Origin: Rubrimonas sp036788415
GTDB lineage: Bacteria; Pseudomonadota; Alphaproteobacteria; Rhodobacterales; Rhodobacteraceae
NCBI RefSeq assembly: GCF_036788415.1
Contig: NZ_DAIQNN010000011.1
Coordinates: forward strand, 5,557 to 69,556
Reading direction: 5' to 3'
Length of the DNA: 64,000 nucleotides
In this document: positions 16,470 through 26,066 of the stretch, piece by piece
How positions within the stretch are numbered: the first letter of the stretch is position 1
Layout of the letters: each line of letters opens with the position of its first letter
Position numbers and translations under genes: made by a program
Notes under the pieces: generated by a model
Told to the model about the DNA's origin: nothing
The model's input: only the letters and a program-made list of their open reading frames with translations
The model's database searches: none

Positions 16470-17488
16470 TGCGCGCGCCGGGCTTCTGGTCGAATCCGCC
16501 CGACGCGCCCGGGCTGGCGGCGCGGCTGCTGGCGCCGGCGGCGTCGATCTGGGGGCTGGGCGCGCGGCTGCGGCGGGCGGGCGGCGCGCCGGCGCGGGCT
16601 GCTGCGCCGGTGATCTGCGTCGGCAACGCCACGGCGGGCGGCGCCGGCAAGACGCCGGTGGTCCTCGCGCTGTTGCAGGCGCTGGCGCTGCGCGGGGTTG
16701 CGGGGCATGCGCTGTCGCGCGGGCATGGCGGCCGACTGGGGGGGCGGCTGACCGGGCCGCATCGCGTCGATCCAGCGCGCGACGGGTTCCGCGACGTCGG
16801 CGATGAGCCGCTGCTGCTGAGCGCCTTCGCGCCGACCTGGGTGGCGCGCGACCGGGCGGCGGGCGCGGCGGCGGCGATCGCCGCGGGGGCGCAGGTCGTG
16901 GTGATGGACGACGGGTTCCAGAACCCCTCGCTCGCGAAGGATCTGTCGCTGCTGGTCGTCGATGCGGGGCAGGGCTTCGGCAACGGCCGTCTGATCCCGG
17001 CGGGGCCGTTGCGCGAACCGGTCTCCGACGCGCTCGCGCGCGCCGATGCGGTCGTGCTGATCGGCGGCGATGCGGCGGCGGCGCGGGCGATGGCGCGCCA
17101 TCCCGAGATCGCGGCTTCCGGCGCGCCGGTGCTGCGCGCGCGGCTCGAGCCGCTGGCGACCGGGCTCGACCTGCGCGGCGCGCGCGTCGTCGCCTTCGCG
17201 GGCATCGGGCGGCCGGAGAAGTTCTTCGACACGCTGCGGGCGATGGGGGCGGAGCTGGTCGCGACGCATGGCTTCGCCGATCACGCGCCCTATCCGCCGG
17301 CGCTGCTGCGTCGGCTTCTGGCGGAGGCGCGGGCGCAGGGCGCGACGCTCGCCACCACCGAGAAGGACGCGGCGCGCCTGCCCCGCGCCTTCCTGCGCGA
17401 AGTTTGCGTCGCGCCGGTGCGGCTGCGATTCGACGACCCCGCGGCGCTCGACGCCCTGCTGGACCGGGCGCTATCGGATCGGGCGTAA
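16466..17488 (+). CDS. lpxK: Tetraacyldisaccharide 4'-kinase
   Basis: A 340-residue LpxK, which phosphorylates the 4' position of the lipid A precursor to give lipid IVA. It shows the P-loop variant GNATAGGAGKTPVV near residue 52, LSRGHGGRLGG, the acidic DVGDEPLLL, MDDGFQNPSL near 150 and the C-terminal TTEKDAARL. Two ATG codons (16466 and 16469) begin the frame, the first within the waaA stop. It ends eight bases before the convergent end of the giant histidine kinase gene. No terminator was seen in that short gap. Confidence 0.95.
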   Translation: MMRAPGFWSNPPDAPGLAARLLAPAASIWGLGARLRRAGGAPARAAAPVICVGNATAGGAGKTPVVLALLQALALRGVAGHALSRGHGGRLGGRLTGPHRVDPARDGFRDVGDEPLLLSAFAPTWVARDRAAGAAAAIAAGAQVVVMDDGFQNPSLAKDLSLLVVDAGQGFGNGRLIPAGPLREPVSDALARADAVVLIGGDAAAARAMARHPEIAASGAPVLRARLEPLATGLDLRGARVVAFAGIGRPEKFFDTLRAMGAELVATHGFADHAPYPPALLRRLLAEARAQGATLATTEKDAARLPRAFLREVCVAPVRLRFDDPAALDALLDRALSDRA

Positions 17489-17496
17489 GGGGCCTG

Positions 17497-20400
17497 TCAG
17501 GTCTCGACGCGCGAGGGCGCGTAGGCGCGCAGCCGGTCGATCAGCTGGTCGCGGCGCAGCGGCTTGCCGAGATGGGCGTCGAAACCCGCGCCGAGGAACG
17601 TCTCGATCTGGGTCTTCATCGCATGGGCGGTGACGGCGATGGCGGGGACGGGGGCGGCGCCGCGCGCGGCCTCCTCGCGGCGGATTTCGGCGAGCGCCTC
17701 GAAGCCGTCGAGATCGGGCATCGAGATGTCGAGCATCAGGATGTCGTAACCGCCGGCGCGGCTCCGCTCGACCGCCGCCCGCCCGCCCTCCACCACCTCA
17801 ACGGCCACGCCGAGCGCGTCGAGATGCGCCTTCAGCACGATGCGGTTGATCTCGTTGTCGTCGGCTGCGAGCACCCGCAGGCCAGGCGGGACCAGGGCCT
17901 CCTCAGTCGCAGCCGTACGCGCCGCAGGCTCGGGCGTCTCGTCGGCGGCGGGCAGGGGCAGCGTCAGCGTGAAAGTCGAGCCTTCGCCCGGGGCGCTCTC
18001 GACCGCGACGCCGCCTCCCATCGCCTCGGCGAGGCTGCGCACGATGGCGAGCCCCAGCCCGGTGCCGCCGAAGCGGCGGGTGGTGCTGGCGTCGGCCTGG
18101 GTGAACTCGTCGAAGATGCGCGCGGCCTGCTCCGGGGTCATGCCGACGCCGGTGTCGCGCACGGACAGGCGCAGCGGCGCGCCGGGGCCCTCGGCGTCGA
18201 TTTCCAGTGCGACGGCGCCGGCGTCGGTGAATTTGAGCGCATTGCCGAGCAGGTTGTGCAGCATCTGCTGGATGCGGTGCGAATCGCCGATCCGGGGCGC
18301 CTTCGCGGCGTCGGCGACGCGGATGTCGAAACGCAGCCCCTTCTCGCGCGCCTTCAGCTCATGCACGTCGGCGACGCGGCGGGCCAGCGCGTCGGGGCGG
18401 AAGGCGGCCTCCTCCAGCGTCAGCTTGCCGACCTCGATCTTTGAGAAGTCGAGAATGTCGTTGAGCAGCGTCATCAGCGCTTCGCCGGACTGGTGGATCA
18501 CGCCCGCCATGCGGCCCAGCTCGGGGTCGGCGATCTTGTGGCGAAGGAGCGCCGCCATGCCTATCACCCCGTTCATCGGCGTGCGGATCTCGTGGCTCAT
18601 CGTGGCGAGGAAGCTCGACTTGGCGGCGTTGGCGCGCTCGGCCTCGCGGCGGCTCTCCTCGAGCGAGGCCTGGAGGTCCTTGAGCTCGGTGATCTCGGTG
18701 GCGATGGAGCAGAGGAGGTGCTGGCCCTCCGCCGGGTCGTCGATCAGCGAACGCGAGACGAGGAAGTCGCGGCGGCGGCCTTCATGGTCCTCGAAGCTCT
18801 CCTCGATCCGCTCCGGCGCGCCGTCGGCGAACACGCGGTCGAGCGAGGCCTGCAGCATGCGGCGCACCGGCTCGGGGGCGTAGTCGGTGTCCGAGTCCGG
18901 ATCGAAGGCGCTGCGCCCGAAGATGCGCAGCATCCGCCCGTTGGCCGCGACGACGCGGTTGTCGCGGGTGCGCAGCGAGATCGCGCTGTCGGAGTTCTCG
19001 AAGATCGCCTCGAAGCGGGCGCGCAGCTTCTGGTTCTCGATTTCGCGGCCGCGCTGGGCGGTGACGTCGGTGGCGATGCCGCAGAGCACGATCTCGCCCG
19101 TCTCCGCGTCGGGCACGAGGAATTTCGCCGTGTGGAAATGCCGCCGCGCGCCGTCGTGCAGAACCGCTTCGCGCTCGGTCTGCATCGGTCGGCCCGTGCG
19201 GAAAACCTCCGCATCCTCGGCGTCGAGCGCCGCCGCGAGCTCGGGCAGGAACAGGTCCGAGGTGCGCAGCTCCGCGACGCCGCGCGCTGCGCAGCCGTGC
19301 AGGTCGAGGAACTTGCGATTCGCGCTCACATAGCGCCCGTCGCGCCGGACGAGGAAGATCGCGGCCTCGGCGTTCTCAACCACCGCTTCGAACCGGGCGC
19401 GCAGGTTCAGGTTCTCCTGCTCGCGCAGCTTCTGGACGGTGATGTCGGCGGCCACCCCGCAAAGCAGCATCTCGCCGGTCTCGAAATCGGGCACGAGGAA
19501 TTTGGAGGTGAGGTAATGCTGCTCCTCGCCCGAGGGCAGGCGCAGGACCTCCTCGTCGCGGAAGGGCTCGCCGCTCTCGAACACCGCCTGTTCGTTCGCG
19601 TCCTGCCGGGCGGCGACCTCGGGGGGGAACAGATCGGCGTTGGTCATGCCTTCGACGCTGTCGAGGCCGAGATTGTCGTGGAAGCGCCGGTTGGTCATCA
19701 CATAGCGCCCGTCGCGGCGCTTGAGGAAGATCACGGCGTCGGTGTTGTCGAAGACCGTGCGCACCCGCTCGTTGAGCCGCTCGATTTCGCGCTCGCGTTG
19801 GAGCCGGTCTGTGATGTCGGCGGCGACGTAGCACAGCGCATCCTCGCCTGTCTCCGGGTCGGGCACGAGGAAGCGGTTGGCGAGGACGTGCCGCGTCTCG
19901 CCATTGGGCAACGCGATGGCTTCTTCGACGGTCGTCGGCGTTCGCGTCGAGAATATCTCCTGGTCCCGCGCCTCCACCTCCGGAGCGATGGTCGGGGGCA
20001 GGAGGTCGGCGGTGCGCAACCCGCGGACGTCTTCGATGCCGAAGCTGGCGCGGAACAGCCGGTTGGCGACGATGAACGTCCCATCCCTGCGCTTGAGGAA
20101 CATCGGCGAGGCGGCGTTCTCGAACACCGCCTCGAAACGGGCGCGCAACTGCTCCACTTCGCGCGCGCGTCGCTTCTGCTCGGTGATGTCGGCGGCGATG
20201 ACGCAGAGCAGGTCCTCGCCAACTTCCGGGTCGGGGATCAGGAATTTCGACGAGGCGAAGACGCGGCGCGTCCCGTCCGGGCGCACCACCTCGTCCTCTA
20301 CCTGCCGCGGCTCGCCGGTCTCGAAGACCTCGCGCTCGACGGCGGCGAGCGCGTCGGCCTCGGCGGCGGGCATGAAGTCGCGGTCGGTCTTGCCCGCGAT

Positions 20401-23400
20401 GTCGGGGACGCCGAGCTGGTCGAGGAACTGGCGGTTGCCGAGCACGAATTCGCCGCTGCGGCGCTTGAGGAAGATCACCGCGTCGCTGTTGTCGAAGATC
20501 GCCTCGAAGCGCGCCTGCAGCCGCTCGGCCAAGACGTCGCGCTGCTTGCGCTCGGTGACGTCCTGGATGATCCCGGCGACGCGGACGATGCGGTCGCCCT
20601 CGCGCACCGGCCGGCCCATGGCGCGGAGCCAGATCGCCCGGCCCGAGGCGGTGCGTGCGGGCAGCTCGAGATCGAACGCTTCGCCGCGGTCGCGGCAGGC
20701 GTCCAGCGCGGCGAGGGCGATCGGCGCCGCTTCGGGAAGGCTGAGCCTCTCGACGTCTGCGCGGCTGAAGACCCCTCCGGGGTCGAGGTCCAGTATCCCG
20801 CAGGCGATGGCGTCCCAGCGCAGGGCGTCCGCCTCCGGGTCGAACTCCCAGCCGCCGACGCGGGAGATTTCGGCGACCTGGCGCAATTGCGCGTTGGCCG
20901 ATTCGAGCTGCTGCGCCATGCGCATGCGGTCGGTGACGTCGAAGCGGATCGCGACGTAGCGGTCGATCGCGCCGTCGGCGTCGCGCACCGGGATGATGGT
21001 GGTGTCGCACCAGTAGAGCGCGCCGTCCTTGGCGCGGCTGCAAACTTCGCCGTGCCAGGCGACGCCGGAGGAGATGGCGCCCCAGAGCCGCTCCCAGTGC
21101 TCGGGCGGATGGACGCCGGAGTTCACGATGCGGTGTGTCTGGCCGATCAGCTCCGCCGCGCGATAGCCGCTGACCTCGCAGAACCGCCGGTTGACCGACA
21201 CGATGGTCCCGTCGCGGTCGGTGGCCGAGATGATCGCATGCGCGTCGAGCGCGACCTGATAGGTCGAGAGCTCCGACAGCGCCTGCTCGGCCCGCCGCCG
21301 CGCCGCCTGCGCTTCGTCGATCAGCCGGCGCTGGTTCAGCCCGAGCGCCAGAACGCCCGCGACGCGTTCGAGAAACGCGGTCTCGGCCTGGTCGGGCGGG
21401 TGGCCGGGCGCGAGGTAGAGCATCAGCACGCCCAGCGTGCGCGGCCCGTGCAGGATCGGCGTCACATAGTGGCCGTGATCCTCCATCCCCGGATAGCGCA
21501 GGTCGTGGCGCGACGAGGCCGACCCGTCATGGAAGCTCGCCTGAGACTGGGCGGCGCGCCCGCACAGGCAGTCGCCGAAGGCCACATGCGCGCACATGCC
21601 TTCGATCTCCGCCGGCAGATTGCGCGACGCCGCGAGCCGCAGGGCGGGCGCGGCGCTCTCCGCGCCCTGCTCGGCGACGAAGACCGCGCCGCGGTCCTCC
21701 GCCTTCAGCCATGGCGTCGTCTCGATCAGCAGATCAAGCGCGTCGCGCAGGAAGACGTCGACGCCGGTGGGTTGCAGGGCCAGCGCCATGCTCTCGGCGA
21801 AGACCCGCTCCTGCGCCGCGCGCGCAGCGCGGCGCTCGTCCTCGCGGACACGTTCGGTCACGTCGCGGGCGACGAAATAGACGAGGTCGGCGGCGCTCGG
21901 CGCGCTGCGCCATTCGATCCAGCGATAGCTTCCGTCGGCGCGGCGGTAGCGATTCACGAAATCGGCGACGCCGCCGCCGCCGCGCAGCCGCTCCATCTCC
22001 GCCAGGGTGCGCTCGACGTCGTCGGGATGGATGAAGTCGAGATATCTCGCGCCGGTCAGCTCTTCGAGCGGCCAGCCGAGCGCGTCGGCCCAGGCGCGGT
22101 TGACCCGTAGGAACCGACCGTCGAGCGAGGCGATCCCCAGCATGTCGAGCGAGAGGTCGAAGAAGCCGGCCAGTTCGCGCTCGCGTTCCCCGAGTTCGGC
22201 GGTGCTGCGTTCGAGCGCGCGCTGCCGGCGGACTTCGGCCGTCAGATCGACGCGGAAGCCGACATGGTCGCCCGTGGCGCTCTGGGCTGCGATGCAGCGG
22301 ATGTGGCGGTCGCCCGAGCGGGTCTCGACCGTGTCCGAGGCGCCCGCGGTCTGGCGGCGCAGCTTCTCGGCGACCCAGGCCTCTGGATCGTCGATGCCGG
22401 GATACTCGCCGTTCTCGACCCCTTCCCGAAGAATGTCCTCGTAGCGCGCGCCGATCTGCATCGCCGACGCGCCTTCAGGCGAGAGGGCGCGATACTGCTC
22501 GTTGCACATCGCGAGCCGGCCTTCGGCGTCGTAGATCACGAAGCCGAAGGGCATCGCGTCGAGCGCGGCCATCAGCCGCGCCTCGGCGGTCTCGGCGCGC
22601 CGCTGCGCGCGCTTGAGGGGGGTGACGTCGATGCGGAAGCCGACCCGGTCGCCGCCGGCGGTGCGCCGCTCGACGATTCGCAGCCAGCGGTCGCCGGGCA
22701 TTTCGTGCTCGACGTCGCTCGCCGCTTCGCAATGGGAGGCGAGGCGCTCGGCGAGCCACGCCTCTTCGCGACCGACGGCGCGCGGATACTGGCCGCGCGC
22801 GACGCCGTCGCGCAGCACGGTCTCGAACGCGACGCCGGGCTCGAGCAGGCCGGCGCTGCGGTCGTAGATCTCGCGATAGCGCTGATTGCACTGCACCAGC
22901 CGGTCGTCTGAGTCGTAAAGCGCGAAGCCGTCGGGCAGCGCCTCGATCGCCTCGCGCAGCCGGCGTTCGGCGGCTTCGGCGCGGCGCTGGGCGGTGAATT
23001 CGGCGGTGACGTCGAGGCTGACGCCGAGCACATGCGTGGGCGCTCCCTGGGCGTCGCGCGCGACCGTGCGGGCATGCGCCAACATCGCGCGCTCGCGCCC
23101 GTCCGGCCCGGTGGCGATGGTGACGTCGCGCAGCTCGTCGGCCTTTGCGAAGCTTTCGGCGAATCTGCGCAGCAGCTCGTCGGTTCCGCCGACCGGCAGC
23201 GCGTGGACCGGGAGGACCCGGTCGGCGACGTCGGTCGGATCGACGCCGAGGATCTCGCATTTCGTGGCGTTCCAGCGCGCCTCGCCGCGCTGCGGCCAGA
23301 GCTCCCACACGCCGATGCGGCCAGCGCGCACGGCGATGTCGAGCCTGCGCTCGGCTTCTTCGGCGCGCAGCCGCGCCTCGCGCTCCTCGGTGACGTCCTG

Positions 23401-24120
23401 GCTGACGCCGAGCACGTGCAGCGGCGCGCCGGCGGCGTCGCGCGTCAGCACGCGTGCGTGCTCGCGGATCCAGCGGGTCTCGCCGTCGGGTCGGACGATC
23501 CGTCCGGTGTTGAGATAGTCGTCGGTCTCGGCCAGCACGCGGAAGGCGCGATCGACCAGATCGGCGTTCTCGGGGGCGACGCGGGCGAGGAAATCGTCGG
23601 GCGTGCCGGTCAGATCGGCCGGGTCGACGCCCATGATCGCGCATTCCTCGGCGTTCCAGGACGAGCGGTACTCCGCCGGCCACAGCTCCCACACGCCGAT
23701 GCGCCCGGTCCGCATCGCGAGTTCGAGGCGCTGGGCGAGGGCGGACTCCTCGCCCTCCGGCGCATGGAACGTCGCGAGCACCCGCCCGTCGAAAGGCGCC
23801 GCGCGGATGGCCAGCTTCGGGGCCCGGGCCGCGGCGTCGCACCGCTCGGAGAAGTCGACGGGCGGCCCGCCTTCGGCGACGGCCGCGAGACGCGCGAACA
23901 GCGCCTCGTCGGCCATGCTCGGGCAGAGCGCCCGCAGGCGACCGCCGGCCGCGGTGGCGGCGCCCGCGCCGAGCAGGGCCTTCGCGGCGTCGTTGAGCGC
24001 GGCGATTCGGAAGTCCGCGATCCGACCGCCGTCCTCGCGCAACGGCTCGAGCAGCGCCGCGCCGATGGGCAGCGCGGCGAGAAGCGCGTCCTGAAGGTCG
24101 TCGGCGAGGCGGTGGGTCAC
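17497..24120 (-). CDS. Giant multi-PAS/GAF hybrid histidine kinase with receiver domain
   Basis: A 2207-residue soluble hybrid sensor kinase. After a divergent N-terminal PAS-like region (1-115), PAS repeats start near residues 135, 262, 395, 520 and 655; a GAF domain spans about 770-925; more PAS domains start near 957 and 1080; then five closely similar PAS modules start near 1205, 1327, 1455, 1578 and 1703. The kinase core has the phospho-His motif MSHEIRTPMNG near 1840, N-box HNLLGNALKF near 1955, DTGVGM and GGTGLGLAIV to about 2025. The C-terminal receiver has DDN near 2087 and acceptor Asp in LDISMPD near 2130. No transmembrane helix is seen. The start is GTG with GGGAG about ten bases upstream. 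No HPt or output gene is adjacent. Confidence 0.9.
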   Translation of the reverse strand: MTHRLADDLQDALLAALPIGAALLEPLREDGGRIADFRIAALNDAAKALLGAGAATAAGGRLRALCPSMADEALFARLAAVAEGGPPVDFSERCDAAARAPKLAIRAAPFDGRVLATFHAPEGEESALAQRLELAMRTGRIGVWELWPAEYRSSWNAEECAIMGVDPADLTGTPDDFLARVAPENADLVDRAFRVLAETDDYLNTGRIVRPDGETRWIREHARVLTRDAAGAPLHVLGVSQDVTEEREARLRAEEAERRLDIAVRAGRIGVWELWPQRGEARWNATKCEILGVDPTDVADRVLPVHALPVGGTDELLRRFAESFAKADELRDVTIATGPDGRERAMLAHARTVARDAQGAPTHVLGVSLDVTAEFTAQRRAEAAERRLREAIEALPDGFALYDSDDRLVQCNQRYREIYDRSAGLLEPGVAFETVLRDGVARGQYPRAVGREEAWLAERLASHCEAASDVEHEMPGDRWLRIVERRTAGGDRVGFRIDVTPLKRAQRRAETAEARLMAALDAMPFGFVIYDAEGRLAMCNEQYRALSPEGASAMQIGARYEDILREGVENGEYPGIDDPEAWVAEKLRRQTAGASDTVETRSGDRHIRCIAAQSATGDHVGFRVDLTAEVRRQRALERSTAELGERERELAGFFDLSLDMLGIASLDGRFLRVNRAWADALGWPLEELTGARYLDFIHPDDVERTLAEMERLRGGGGVADFVNRYRRADGSYRWIEWRSAPSAADLVYFVARDVTERVREDERRAARAAQERVFAESMALALQPTGVDVFLRDALDLLIETTPWLKAEDRGAVFVAEQGAESAAPALRLAASRNLPAEIEGMCAHVAFGDCLCGRAAQSQASFHDGSASSRHDLRYPGMEDHGHYVTPILHGPRTLGVLMLYLAPGHPPDQAETAFLERVAGVLALGLNQRRLIDEAQAARRRAEQALSELSTYQVALDAHAIISATDRDGTIVSVNRRFCEVSGYRAAELIGQTHRIVNSGVHPPEHWERLWGAISSGVAWHGEVCSRAKDGALYWCDTTIIPVRDADGAIDRYVAIRFDVTDRMRMAQQLESANAQLRQVAEISRVGGWEFDPEADALRWDAIACGILDLDPGGVFSRADVERLSLPEAAPIALAALDACRDRGEAFDLELPARTASGRAIWLRAMGRPVREGDRIVRVAGIIQDVTERKQRDVLAERLQARFEAIFDNSDAVIFLKRRSGEFVLGNRQFLDQLGVPDIAGKTDRDFMPAAEADALAAVEREVFETGEPRQVEDEVVRPDGTRRVFASSKFLIPDPEVGEDLLCVIAADITEQKRRAREVEQLRARFEAVFENAASPMFLKRRDGTFIVANRLFRASFGIEDVRGLRTADLLPPTIAPEVEARDQEIFSTRTPTTVEEAIALPNGETRHVLANRFLVPDPETGEDALCYVAADITDRLQREREIERLNERVRTVFDNTDAVIFLKRRDGRYVMTNRRFHDNLGLDSVEGMTNADLFPPEVAARQDANEQAVFESGEPFRDEEVLRLPSGEEQHYLTSKFLVPDFETGEMLLCGVAADITVQKLREQENLNLRARFEAVVENAEAAIFLVRRDGRYVSANRKFLDLHGCAARGVAELRTSDLFLPELAAALDAEDAEVFRTGRPMQTEREAVLHDGARRHFHTAKFLVPDAETGEIVLCGIATDVTAQRGREIENQKLRARFEAIFENSDSAISLRTRDNRVVAANGRMLRIFGRSAFDPDSDTDYAPEPVRRMLQASLDRVFADGAPERIEESFEDHEGRRRDFLVSRSLIDDPAEGQHLLCSIATEITELKDLQASLEESRREAERANAAKSSFLATMSHEIRTPMNGVIGMAALLRHKIADPELGRMAGVIHQSGEALMTLLNDILDFSKIEVGKLTLEEAAFRPDALARRVADVHELKAREKGLRFDIRVADAAKAPRIGDSHRIQQMLHNLLGNALKFTDAGAVALEIDAEGPGAPLRLSVRDTGVGMTPEQAARIFDEFTQADASTTRRFGGTGLGLAIVRSLAEAMGGGVAVESAPGEGSTFTLTLPLPAADETPEPAARTAATEEALVPPGLRVLAADDNEINRIVLKAHLDALGVAVEVVEGGRAAVERSRAGGYDILMLDISMPDLDGFEALAEIRREEAARGAAPVPAIAVTAHAMKTQIETFLGAGFDAHLGKPLRRDQLIDRLRAYAPSRVET

Positions 24121-24314
24121 GGTCCGGAGTCTCCCGCAGGCGGTGATAGGGGTCCGGGCGTTAACGCGGACTTACGGGGGTCGGCGACACGGTAGCCGGT
24201 CTTTCCGCGGCGGGCGAGGCGACTACTGTCGCAAAGCTCGGGCATGAAAGCGTTGCGCGGCGCGTCTGCGCGGCTACGCTCGACGTGCGGGGCCATGGGG
24301 CTTGTGGAGGACCG

Positions 24315-26066
24315 ATGAGCGCTGGGCCTGTGCTGCGGGTCGAAGGCCTGACGATCGGCTTCGCCGGCGCGGCGCAGCCGGCGCTGCGCGGCGTGTCGCT
24401 GTCGGCGCGCAGCGGCGAGACGCGCGCGATCGTCGGCGAATCGGGCTCGGGCAAGACGCTCACCGGCAAGGCGCTGCTCGGCATCCTGCCGCGCGGCGCG
24501 ACCGTGCTGGGCGGGACCGCCCTGCTGTCGGACCGCGAGACGCCGGTCGATCTGCTGGCGCTGTCGGAACCGGAGCTGCGCAGGCTGCGCGGCGACCGCG
24601 TCGCGATGGTGTTTCAGGAACCGATGAGCGCGCTGTCGCCGCTGCACACGGTCGGCGCGCAGGTCGTGGAGGCGGTGCGGCTGCACAGCGATCTCGACGC
24701 CCGCGCCGCGAAGGCGCGCTGCCTCGAGACCTTCGCCGAAGTCGGCTTTCCCGACGCGGAGCGGGCGTGGCGGGCCTATCCGTTCGAGCTGTCGGGCGGC
24801 CTGCGCCAGCGCGCGATGATCGCGATGGCGATGGTGTGCCGGCCCTCGCTGCTGATCGCCGACGAGCCGACCACGGCGCTCGACGTCACCACCCAAGCCG
24901 TCGTGCTCGACCTGATCCGCCGTCTGCAGGAGGAGACCGGCATGGCGGTGCTGCTGATCACCCATGATCTGGGGGTCGTGGCCAATGTCGCCGACACGGT
25001 GACGGTGCTGCGGGCGGGCGAGGTGGTCGAATCGGGGCCGGTCTCCGCCGTGCTGGGGGCGCCCGGCCATGGCTACACGCGCCGGCTGATCGCGGCCTCG
25101 GCGATCGCCGCGGGGCGGCGCGCGGCGGGCGCGGGGGTCGATCCGATCCTCGCCCTGCGCGACGTCGGCAAGACCTATGGCGGGCGCGACGGCCGGGCGG
25201 TGGTCGCGGCGGCGGACATCTCGCTGACGCTCGAGCGCGGGCGCACGCTGGCGCTGGTGGGCGAAAGCGGTTCGGGCAAGACCACGGTGGCGCGGCTGGC
25301 GCTCGGGGCGGAAGCGCCCGATCCGGGCGGAGAGATCCGGTTCCGCGGCGCCGACGGGGCGGAGCTCGACGTGCCGGCGCTGCGGGGCGCGGCGCTCAAG
25401 CAGTTCCGCCGGCGCGCGCAGATGGTGTTCCAGGACCCGTTCGCAGCCCTCAGCCCGCGCATGACGATCCGCGACATCCTCACCGAGCCGCTGCGGGTGC
25501 ACGGCGTCGGCGATCCCTCGGCGCAGCGCGAGCGGGCGGCGGAATTGCTGCGCAAGGTCGGGCTGTCGCCGGACATGCTGGGGCGCTATCCGCACGCCTT
25601 CTCGGGCGGGCAGCGGCAGCGCATCTCGATCGCGCGGGCGCTCGCGCTGCAGCCGGAGCTGCTGGTCTGCGACGAGCCGACCAGCGCGCTCGACGTGTCG
25701 GTGCAGGCGCAGGTGCTGGAGCTGCTGGGCGCGCTGCAACAGGAGTTCGGCTTGTCCTATCTCTTCATCAGCCACGACCTCGCGGTGGTCGCGGCGCTGG
25801 CCGATCAGGTGGCGGTGATGCGGCGGGGGCGGGTGGTCGAGGCTGGTCCCTCTGCGCGGCTGTTGGCCGATCCGATCCACCCCTACACCCGCGCGCTGCT
25901 CGCCGCCTCGCCGGAGCCGGATCTGGCGCGCAAGCTCGACCTCAAGCTGGTGGCGCAGGGGGCGGGCGAGCCCGAGAGCTGGCCCGAACCTTTCGGCTAC
26001 GGCCCCGAGGCGGTCCCGGCGCTGCGCGAGATGGCGCCGCGGCATTTCGTGCGGTGCGCGGCGTGA
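24315..26066 (+). CDS. Peptide-type ABC transporter, fused dual ATP-binding protein
   Basis: A 583-residue protein with two complete oligopeptide/nickel-type ATPase domains, as in YejF. First half: GESGSGKTL (near residue 44), MVFQEPMSALSPLHT, ELSGGLRQRAMIA, LLIADEPTTALDVT. Second half: GESGSGKTTVA (near 317), MVFQDPFAALSPRMT, FSGGQRQRISIARAL, LVCDEPTSALDVS, with the YTRALLAASPEPD C-terminal feature of the family. It powers import of peptides or similar solutes. It leads an ATPase / binding protein / permease / permease operon. The start has TGGAGG four bases upstream, and the stop overlaps the next gene as GTGA. It is divergent from the giant kinase. Confidence 0.93.
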   Translation: MSAGPVLRVEGLTIGFAGAAQPALRGVSLSARSGETRAIVGESGSGKTLTGKALLGILPRGATVLGGTALLSDRETPVDLLALSEPELRRLRGDRVAMVFQEPMSALSPLHTVGAQVVEAVRLHSDLDARAAKARCLETFAEVGFPDAERAWRAYPFELSGGLRQRAMIAMAMVCRPSLLIADEPTTALDVTTQAVVLDLIRRLQEETGMAVLLITHDLGVVANVADTVTVLRAGEVVESGPVSAVLGAPGHGYTRRLIAASAIAAGRRAAGAGVDPILALRDVGKTYGGRDGRAVVAAADISLTLERGRTLALVGESGSGKTTVARLALGAEAPDPGGEIRFRGADGAELDVPALRGAALKQFRRRAQMVFQDPFAALSPRMTIRDILTEPLRVHGVGDPSAQRERAAELLRKVGLSPDMLGRYPHAFSGGQRQRISIARALALQPELLVCDEPTSALDVSVQAQVLELLGALQQEFGLSYLFISHDLAVVAALADQVAVMRRGRVVEAGPSARLLADPIHPYTRALLAASPEPDLARKLDLKLVAQGAGEPESWPEPFGYGPEAVPALREMAPRHFVRCAA

